Source of the DNA: Muribaculaceae bacterium
Lineage (GTDB): Bacteria; Bacteroidota; Bacteroidia; Bacteroidales; Muribaculaceae
Length of the DNA stretch: 6,170 bases
Assembly (NCBI GenBank): GCA_017557665.1
Contig: JAFYYI010000063.1
Coordinates: 1-6,170, forward strand
Direction of reading: 5' to 3'
The translations under genes and the position numbers were made by a program. Each line of letters opens with the position of its first letter. Within the stretch, counting starts at the first letter, position 1. Shown in pieces: positions 1 to 5,192 of this stretch. The notes under the pieces are model-generated. The model ran no database searches, was not told the origin of the DNA, and saw only the letters and a program-made list of their open reading frames with translations.

Positions 1-172
1 CGTCTAAATCAATAAGCCAATGAGCGGATAAACGAACACTATCGCGAGCCGTAACCCTCTTCTGAGGGCGAGAATCCGAAAGAATCAATTTCTACGGAAC
101 GGCTTCCACTCGAATTTATGTATTAATAGATATTACCTAAAAGGATTCATTGTTAAAAACGAATTCGTGGTT
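1..172. other. Intergenic stretch, no supported gene
   Basis: This AT-leaning stretch lies downstream of the GH95 gene and runs off the left edge of the window. It has no ATG-started reading frame of useful length. A short hairpin (CCCTC at 55-59, loop TTCT, GAGGG at 64-68) is visible, and AGCCGT at 47-52 can pair with ACGGCT at 99-104. Neither is followed by a T-run, so I do not call a terminator. The minus strand is open for about 30 codons from roughly position 90 to the edge but lacks an ATG and follows a stop. It could be a remnant of a gene further left. Confidence 0.5.
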
Positions 173-2728
173 TCAGTTGCAGGTGATGGTGAGTGTTTGC
201 CCGGGCTTCATGTTCACATCGTATTCATAGACCTTGTTGACGGGCAGCAACTCAAAGTCGGTGAGTTTGCTGGAGCGCAGCGGGGTCTTCACGGCGGCCG
301 ACTCCATCAGCACATTGGGGCACGGTCCCTTGGCGGGCTTCAGACCATTGACTATTGACGATTGACCATTGACCATTTTCAGGGGGACGTAACTGCGCAG
401 ACGCAGCTTGCCGTTGAGCGTGGCGCTGATGGTGGCGGTCTGCAGCTTTCCGTCGGCCCACTTCATGCTCACCTCGTAACCGCCACGCGCACGCAAGCCT
501 TTCACCTCGCCTTCCTTCCATTGGCTGGGCAGGGCGGGCAGCAGGTGCAGGGCACCGTCGTGACTCTGCAGCAGCATCTCGGCGATGCCGGCGCAGCAGC
601 CGAAGTTGCCATCAATCTGGAACGGCGGATGGGCGTCGAAGAGGTTGGGATAGGTGCGCCCCTCGGGATAGAAGCGCGACATGTCGTCGCTGGGCAGCAG
701 ATGGAGCATGTTGCGCAGGATGACGAAGGCGTGGTCACCATCGAGCATGCGTGCCCAGAAGTTCACCTTCCAGCCCAGGCTCCAGCCCGTGGCCATGTCG
801 CCGCGCTGCTTCAGGGTGTTGGCGGCGGCGGTGAAGAGGTCGGGGTGGGTATAGGGCGAGATCTGGTTCGAGGGGTACAGACCGTAGAGGTGCGAGATGT
901 GGCGGTGCTCATCCTTCGGGTCGTCGCCGTCGATGAGCCACTCCTGCAGCTGTCCGTACTGGCCTATCTGCATGGGTGGCAGCTTGGCCAGCGCCCGCTC
1001 CAGGCGTTGCTGATAGGCCTTGTCCTTGGTGCCGAGGGCTTTCATGGTGCCGAGCATCTGCGAGAGCACGTCGAACACAATCTGGTTGTCCATGGTGGAG
1101 CCGGCGGTGACGGTGGTGGTCTTGCCGATGGGTCCGTGCTCGGGCGACACCGTGGGCACGGTGACCAGCCAGCCGGCGGCCTGCTTCACCTCGCCCGTGG
1201 CGGGATATTCCTGGAGATAGTCGAGCAGAAAGTCGGCAGCACCCTTCAGCACGTCGTAGTACTGGCGCAGCAACTGCTTGTCGCCCGTGAAGAGGTATTG
1301 CTGCCAGATGTGGGTGGTGAGCCAGGCGCCGCCCGTGGGGAACATGCCCCAGGTGGTGCCGTCGACGGGTCCGGCGATGCGCCACAGGTCGGTGTTGTGG
1401 TGGGCGGTCCATCCGCCGCAGCCGTACATGGTGCGGGCAGTCTCGGTGCCCGTCTGACTCAGCTCCTCAATCATCTTCAGCAGGGGCTGCTGCGTCTCGG
1501 TGAGGTTGGTCACCAAGGCGGGCCAGTAGTTCATCTCGGCGTTGATGTTGATGGTGTACTTCGAGTCCCACGGGGCGTTCATCTTGTCGTTCCACACGCC
1601 TTGCAGGTTGGCGGGCTGTCCGCCGGGCTGCGACGAGCAGATGAGCAGATAGCGCCCGTACTGGAACATCAGCGCCACGAGGTCGAGGTCGGGGTCGGAG
1701 CTGACCCTGGGACGGCCGGGGAAGCCTCGACCGGTGGTCCTGCCGCCCGACTGCATATCCGACTGGCGTCCGAAGGCCTCCAGTCGGCGGTCGGTGGGCT
1801 GCGTGCTGGCATCGGTCTTGGGCAGTGTGAGGCTGACGCGGTCGTACTGCTCGCGGTATTTGGCCATGTGGCGTGCCAGCAGGTCGGCATAGCTGTGGCT
1901 GCGGGCTTTGTTCATGGCCTGTTGGGCCTTCTCCAATGCTTTGCCGCTCACATCGTGATAGTTGACGAAGTTGGTGGCGGCGGTGACGTAGATGGTGGCT
2001 GTGGTGGCCCCGCTCACCACCAGGCGCTCGCTGGCAGGGGTCAGGGTGCCGTCGCTCTCCACCTGCACCAGGCAGTTGGCGGTGAGTGCCCCCTTGATGC
2101 CCTCCTGCTCCACGTTGGTCACGGTGGCAATCAGATGGCTGTTTTTCTCCACATCAACCTTCGTGGGCAGTTCGCAGTCGTAGCTCAGGGCGAAGTTGAG
2201 GCGTCCGGGGCGGTCGCTCTCCACATGGAGCACGATGACATCGTCGGCCAGCGAGGCGAAGGCGGTGCGGGTGATGGTGGCGTCGCCCATCTTGTAGGTC
2301 ACGTTGGCCGTGGCCGTGCTAAGGTCGAGACTGCGGCGATAGTTGCGGGTGTTCTGCTGGTTCCAGAACTTCACGAAGAGGTTTCCCAAGGGTAGGAAAC
2401 GCATGCCGTGAGGGCCTTTCACAAAGTGCTTGTCGAGCAGCTGGTGGGCCTCGCTCTCCTTGCCGTTGAAGATGAGGTCGCGCACCTCTTGCAGGTGCTG
2501 CAGCGACTCGGTGCTGTTGTTCTGGTGGGGCGAACCGCTCCAGAAGGTCTCCTCGTTCAGTTGCAGCTGCTCGCTGTCGGCGCCGCCGTAGACCATAGCG
2601 CCTAAGTGACTGTTGCCGATGGGCAGGGCCTCGAGCCAGTGCGTGGCTGCGTGGTCGTACCAAAGCTGTTGGGCCGATGCCGTGAGGCTCATCACGGCCA
2701 GGGCCATACATAATATTGCTTTTTTCAT
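173..2728 (-). CDS. GH95 family glycosidase (alpha-L-fucosidase type), secreted
   Basis: This gene probably encodes a periplasmic exo-glycosidase of family GH95, which removes alpha-1,2-linked L-fucose (some members remove alpha-L-galactose) by inversion. I start it at the ATG at 2728-2726, giving 851 residues. The ten in-frame codons upstream add nothing signal-like, whereas this start opens with MKKAILCMALAVMSLTASAQ, a Sec signal peptide probably cut after residue 19. The early motif LPIGNSHLGAMVYGG (about 36-50) begins the N-terminal beta domain. The helical barrel follows from about 345, with QPANLQGVWND and NINAEMNYW. N394 and N396 match the catalytic asparagines of Bifidobacterium AfcA, E530 in VSPEHG matches its general acid, and D706 in QIDGNFG matches its conserved aspartate. 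Length is normal for the family. Two oddities are a Gly/Arg-rich insertion at about 319-344 and a repeat-encoded stretch at about 785-795. No SusC/SusD neighbours are visible, so the glycan target is unknown. Confidence 0.93.
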   Translation of the reverse strand: MKKAILCMALAVMSLTASAQQLWYDHAATHWLEALPIGNSHLGAMVYGGADSEQLQLNEETFWSGSPHQNNSTESLQHLQEVRDLIFNGKESEAHQLLDKHFVKGPHGMRFLPLGNLFVKFWNQQNTRNYRRSLDLSTATANVTYKMGDATITRTAFASLADDVIVLHVESDRPGRLNFALSYDCELPTKVDVEKNSHLIATVTNVEQEGIKGALTANCLVQVESDGTLTPASERLVVSGATTATIYVTAATNFVNYHDVSGKALEKAQQAMNKARSHSYADLLARHMAKYREQYDRVSLTLPKTDASTQPTDRRLEAFGRQSDMQSGGRTTGRGFPGRPRVSSDPDLDLVALMFQYGRYLLICSSQPGGQPANLQGVWNDKMNAPWDSKYTININAEMNYWPALVTNLTETQQPLLKMIEELSQTGTETARTMYGCGGWTAHHNTDLWRIAGPVDGTTWGMFPTGGAWLTTHIWQQYLFTGDKQLLRQYYDVLKGAADFLLDYLQEYPATGEVKQAAGWLVTVPTVSPEHGPIGKTTTVTAGSTMDNQIVFDVLSQMLGTMKALGTKDKAYQQRLERALAKLPPMQIGQYGQLQEWLIDGDDPKDEHRHISHLYGLYPSNQISPYTHPDLFTAAANTLKQRGDMATGWSLGWKVNFWARMLDGDHAFVILRNMLHLLPSDDMSRFYPEGRTYPNLFDAHPPFQIDGNFGCCAGIAEMLLQSHDGALHLLPALPSQWKEGEVKGLRARGGYEVSMKWADGKLQTATISATLNGKLRLRSYVPLKMVNGQSSIVNGLKPAKGPCPNVLMESAAVKTPLRSSKLTDFELLPVNKVYEYDVNMKPGQTLTITCN
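343..377. repeat. Five tandem 7-bp units GACNATT inside the GH95 gene
   Basis: Read on the plus strand, the units are GACCATT, GACTATT, GACGATT, GACCATT, GACCATT with no gaps. They differ only at the fourth base. On the coding (minus) strand they encode residues of about 785-795 of the glycosidase (MVNGQSSIVNG), just before the conserved-looking C-terminal segment. Because 7 is not a multiple of 3, gain or loss of one unit shifts the frame. Loss of one unit leads to a TGA at 340-342; gain of one leads to a frame that stops at 252-254. Confidence 0.95.
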
Positions 2729-2732
2729 AATC

Positions 2733-2752
2733 ATATTGATAAGTTTTAGTTT
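2733..2752. repeat. 20-bp direct repeat, copy A (GH95 leader)
   Basis: This segment directly upstream of the GH95 start matches 3031-3050 in the same orientation at 18 of 20 positions. Both begin ATATTGATAA and end TAGTTT, and both are followed 8-10 bp later by GATT. The two copies bracket the AATCCGTT repeat array. The AT-rich composition makes chance partly possible. Confidence 0.55.
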
Positions 2753-2775
2753 ATACAATTGATTTTTTTCAAAAC

Positions 2776-2859
2776 AACGGATTGAACGGATTTCCGGATT
2801 TCACGGGTTTCCGGATTTCACGGATTGGCTGCGCATGGCCATCATCCGTTGAATCCGTT
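2776..2859. repeat. Inverted repeat facing the 43-bp array
   Basis: Positions 2776-2791 and 2844-2859 are reverse complements at 15 of 16 positions (AACGGATTGAACGGAT against AACGGATTCAACGGAT). They enclose a 52-bp loop. The left arm holds two AACGGATT octamers, the reverse complement of the octamer that builds the array to the right. The leader RNA of the GH95 gene could fold here into a long hairpin, or the structure could act as DNA. It has no T-run and is not called a terminator. Confidence 0.7.
2791..2823. repeat. Two tandem 17-bp copies in the inverted-repeat loop
   Basis: TTTCCGGATTTCACGG occurs at 2791-2806 and again at 2808-2823, a 17-bp period with identical 16-bp cores. It shares the CGGATT word with the neighbouring octamer repeats, so it may be a diverged part of the same repeat family. 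Confidence 0.85.
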
Positions 2860-3004
2860 TTAATCCGTTGTTGATGCATGGCAACCATCCAATAAATCCG
2901 TTTTAATCCGTTGTTGATGCATGGCCACCATCCTTTAAATCCGTTTTAATCCGTTGTTGATGCATGGCAACCATCCTTTAAATCCGTTTTAATCCGTTGT
3001 TGAT
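2852..3004. repeat. 43-bp tandem repeat, 3 full and 1 partial copy
   Basis: Copies begin at 2852, 2895, 2938 and 2981, exactly 43 bp apart. The fourth ends after about 24 bp. Each unit starts with two octamers, AATCCGTTTT then AATCCGTTG, and continues through TTGATGCATGG and a variable CAACCATCC or CCACCATCC tail. Eight exact AATCCGTT words are present. A degenerate tail of an earlier copy is visible around 2833-2851. Copies are contiguous without unique spacers, so this is not a CRISPR array. It lies between the GH95 start and its probable promoter. Confidence 0.95.
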
Positions 3005-3030
3005 ATAAGATAATTCTGTTCACCTACGTA

Positions 3031-3050
3031 ATATTGATAATTTGTAGTTT
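3031..3050. repeat. 20-bp direct repeat, copy B
   Basis: This is the partner of the segment at 2733-2752, matching 18 of 20 positions. It lies just right of the 43-bp array, between the array and the probable GH95 promoter. Confidence 0.55.
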
Positions 3051-3078
3051 TTGCTGAGTTGATTCGAAAAATATGCTG

Positions 3079-3086
3079 CAAAGGTA
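3079..3086 (-). promoter_or_regulatory. Probable Bacteroidetes -7 element for the GH95 gene
   Basis: On the minus strand this reads TACCTTTG, followed by CA, matching the Bacteroidetes -7 consensus TAnnTTTG. No clear TTTG lies 19-21 bp upstream, so the -33 half is weak. If used, transcription would start near 3070 and give the glycosidase mRNA a leader of about 340 nt that includes all of the AATCCGTT repeats. Confidence 0.5.
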
Positions 3087-3116
3087 AATAATTTTTGTCG
3101 ATTTTCAGTCATTTTT

Positions 3117-3148
3117 TTTGGATTTCTGAATAATAGTTTGTAACTTTG
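3117..3148 (+). promoter_or_regulatory. Bacteroidetes-type promoter for the acyl-CoA ligase gene
   Basis: TTTG at 3117-3120 and TAACTTTG at 3141-3148 are separated by exactly 20 bp, matching the Bacteroidetes sigma-ABfr consensus TTTG-N19-21-TAnnTTTG. The -7 element runs into a perfect 10-bp palindrome, CTTTGCAAAG at 3144-3153. Transcription would start about 3152-3157, leaving a short leader of 20-25 nt before the ATG at 3178. Confidence 0.75.
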
Positions 3149-3177
3149 CAAAGGATATTGTAAAAACGAGAGGCATT

Positions 3178-4989
3178 ATGAAGCAAGTGAACACCCATTT
3201 GTCGCGTCTGGTTCACGACGTCGCCGCCCAGCTGGGTCAGCGCGAGGCGCTCATCTATAAGGAGTTCGGCTCACGTCAGTGGAAGTCTTATTCATGGAAT
3301 GAATTCTCACGCCAGGTGAAACTCGTCTCCAACGCATTGCTCAATATGGGCGTGCAGGTGCAGGAGAACGTGGGGGTGTTCTCGCAGAACTCGGTGCAAT
3401 ATCTCTTCACCGACTTTGGCGCGTGGGGCATTCGCGCCGTCACCATCCCCTTCTATGCCACCAGCTCGGAACAGCAGATACAGTTCATCATCAACGATGC
3501 GCAGATACGCTTCATCTTTGTGGGCGAGCAGGCACAATACGACAAGGCGCGCCGCGTCTTCGCCACCTGTCGCACGCTGGAGCGCATCATCGTCTTCGAC
3601 CCTGCCGTGAGCATTGCCGAGGGCGACACCACCACCATGCGCTTCAGTGATTTCCTGCGACTGGGCGAAGGGCTGCCACGGCAGAGCGAGGTGGACTCGC
3701 TGACGAGCCAAGCCACGATGGACGACATCGCCAACATCCTCTACACTAGTGGCACCACCGGCGACTCGAAGGGAGTCATCCTCACCGCCGGACAGTATCA
3801 TGCTGCCATGGAGGCTAACGCCAAGTGTGTGCCCGTGGGCGAGAACGACCGCGTGCTCAATTTCCTGCCCTTTACGCATATCTTTGAGAAGGGCTGGAAG
3901 ATCCTGTGCATCACCACGGGCGCTCGGCTCATTGTGAACACCAATCCACTGGAGGTTCAGCAGACCATGCGCGAGACGCATCCCACGTGCATGAGCGCCG
4001 TGCCACGTTTCTGGGAGAAGGTCTACATGGGCGTGCAGGAGAAGATTGAGGCTAGCAGCGCCATGAAGCGCCGTCTGTTCAAGCATGCGCTCGACGTAGG
4101 GCGCCGCCATAACATCGAATACCTGGCCCGTGGCAAGCGTCCGCCCGTGGCCCTGCATCTGGAATATGAGATGCTCAACAAGACGGTGTTTTCATTGGTG
4201 CGCCGAGAGCTGGGACTGGAGAATGCTCATTTCTTCCCCACGGCAGGGGCAACGGTGAGCCCGCATGTGGAGGAGATTGTGCACGCCGTGGGCATCAACA
4301 TGATGGTGGGCTACGGACTCACCGAGAGCCTGGCCACCGTGAGCTGCGACCATCTGGACAAGCCCTATACCGTGGGCAGCGTGGGACGTCCCATCAGCGG
4401 CATCAGCATCCGCATCAGCGACGAGGGTGAGGTGCTGCTGAAAGGCCCCACCATCACACGGGGATACTATAACCGCGACGACCTTACACGGCAGTCGTTC
4501 ACCGCCGACGGCTATTTCCGGACAGGCGACAGCGGCTACATGAACAACGGCGAGCTGTTCCTGATGGATCGCATCAAGGATCTTTTCAAAACCAGCAACG
4601 GCAAGTACATCGCTCCGCAGATGATTGAGTCGAAGCTGCTGGTCGACAAATACATTGACCAGATTGCCATCATCGCCGACCAGCGCAAGTTTGTGTCGGC
4701 ACTCATCATCCCCGAGTATCGTTTGCTGGAGGAATATGCTCGCGAGCAGGGTATTGCCTTCAACAGCCGTCAGGACTTGTGCCAGAATGCCCAGGTGTGC
4801 CGCATGCTGCAGGAGCGCATCGACACCCTGCAGCAGCAGTTGGCGCAATACGAGCAGGTGAAGCGCTTCACGCTGTTACCAAAGCCTTTCTCGCTGGAGC
4901 GGGGAGAACTGACGAATACGCTGAAAATAAAGCGCCGCGTGCTCAACGAGAACTATCGGAAGGAAATCGACCGCATGTACGAGGAATAA
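3178..4989 (+). CDS. Long-chain-fatty-acid-CoA ligase (AMP-forming, FadD15-type)
   Basis: This gene encodes a 603-residue adenylate-forming enzyme that activates long-chain fatty acids to acyl-CoA through an acyl-AMP intermediate, acting in the cytosol or at the inner membrane face. The phosphate-binding motif is YTSGTTGDSKG at 189-199. The adenine-binding motif GYGLTES is at 378-384. The ribose-binding TGD is at 449-451. The hinge DRIKDLFKTSNGKYIAP spans 464-480. The C-terminal catalytic lysine is probably K583 in NTLKIKRR. Length and the KDLFKTSNGKYIAP form fit the long-chain class rather than acetyl-CoA synthetases or peptide-synthetase domains. No signal peptide or membrane segment is seen. 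A GAGAGG element at 3168-3173 lies 4 bp before the ATG, a reasonable start for this phylum. Its role is probably salvage of exogenous fatty acids; no beta-oxidation genes are nearby. Chain-length preference cannot be read from the sequence. Confidence 0.95.
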   Translation: MKQVNTHLSRLVHDVAAQLGQREALIYKEFGSRQWKSYSWNEFSRQVKLVSNALLNMGVQVQENVGVFSQNSVQYLFTDFGAWGIRAVTIPFYATSSEQQIQFIINDAQIRFIFVGEQAQYDKARRVFATCRTLERIIVFDPAVSIAEGDTTTMRFSDFLRLGEGLPRQSEVDSLTSQATMDDIANILYTSGTTGDSKGVILTAGQYHAAMEANAKCVPVGENDRVLNFLPFTHIFEKGWKILCITTGARLIVNTNPLEVQQTMRETHPTCMSAVPRFWEKVYMGVQEKIEASSAMKRRLFKHALDVGRRHNIEYLARGKRPPVALHLEYEMLNKTVFSLVRRELGLENAHFFPTAGATVSPHVEEIVHAVGINMMVGYGLTESLATVSCDHLDKPYTVGSVGRPISGISIRISDEGEVLLKGPTITRGYYNRDDLTRQSFTADGYFRTGDSGYMNNGELFLMDRIKDLFKTSNGKYIAPQMIESKLLVDKYIDQIAIIADQRKFVSALIIPEYRLLEEYAREQGIAFNSRQDLCQNAQVCRMLQERIDTLQQQLAQYEQVKRFTLLPKPFSLERGELTNTLKIKRRVLNENYRKEIDRMYEE

Positions 4990-4999
4990 GCCCTTCTTT

Positions 5000-5021
5000 G
5001 GATATCGGAAGGATATTGGAA
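5000..5021. repeat. Two tandem 11-bp copies after the ligase gene
   Basis: GGATATCGGAA (5000-5010) is followed directly by GGATATTGGAA (5011-5021), a 10 of 11 match. The second copy forms the outer, interrupted part of the inverted repeat that follows. Confidence 0.8.
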
Positions 5022-5095
5022 AGAAATTATGGGAAATTAAGGGAAATTTTTCTGGCGGGAGCAAGAATTAATCTTAATTTCCCATAATTTCTTTC
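5019..5095. repeat. Perfect 23-bp inverted repeat between ligase and transposase genes
   Basis: The left arm 5019-5041 and right arm 5073-5095 are exact reverse complements over 23 bp, enclosing a 31-bp loop. The core word of the left arm is ATTATGGGAAATTAAG. The pairing continues outward with gaps: GGATA at 5011-5015 against TATCC at 5105-5109. In the left arm and loop, GGGAAATTAA (5031-5040) and GGGAAATTTT (5041-5050) are tandem 10-bp copies. It lies 29 bp after the ligase stop and between convergent genes, so a two-way terminator is one reading. The stem is AT-rich and no clean T-run follows, so a dispersed palindromic repeat is equally likely. Confidence 0.9.
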
Positions 5096-5102
5096 ATTTC
5101 CA

Positions 5103-5139
5103 TTTATCCCAATCGGTCATTAAGACCCTTTGGGATAAA
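5103..5139. terminator. Nested hairpin, possible terminator of the convergent genes
   Basis: TTTATCCCA (5103-5111) pairs perfectly with TGGGATAAA (5131-5139). Inside the loop GGTC (5115-5118) pairs with GACC (5124-5127) around ATTAA, making a hairpin within a hairpin. Its left arm overlaps the outer arm of the preceding inverted repeat, so the two folds compete. No T-run follows on the plus strand, so termination is only a guess from position. Confidence 0.4.
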
Positions 5140-5192
5140 CGACGCGCAGCCACTCCCCTCCCCTTGCTTCCTATGGTTTTTTCAAAACATAT

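Noticed and set aside
55..68. Small hairpin CCCTC-TTCT-GAGGG as a terminator of the GH95 gene
   Set aside because: It has only a 5-bp stem, lies over 100 bp past the stop codon, and has no T-run on the minus strand.
1..90. Open minus-strand stretch of about 30 codons running off the left edge
   Set aside because: It begins after a TAG with no ATG and is too short to judge; chance is sufficient. A gene remnant remains possible but unsupported.
362..2395. 677-codon open frame on the plus strand opposite the GH95 gene
   Set aside because: It is antisense to a clear GH95 protein with catalytic motifs. Its translation is biased to Gly, Val, His and Ala with no recognisable domain, which is what a GC-rich gene gives on its opposite strand.
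2729..2758. Start of the GH95 gene ten codons upstream at 2758, or two codons upstream at 2734
   Set aside because: The extra residues MYKLKLINMI put a stretch before the typical MKK signal-peptide start and are not typical of exported proteins. The ATG at 2728 gives a normal signal peptide.
2852..3004. CRISPR-like regular spacing
   Set aside because: The 43-bp units are contiguous and nearly identical along their whole length, so there are no unique spacers. No cas genes are present.
3307..4158. 283-codon open frame antisense to the acyl-CoA ligase gene
   Set aside because: It is a shadow of the ligase codons; the composition is rich in His, Leu, Val and Ala, with no motif and no start signal.
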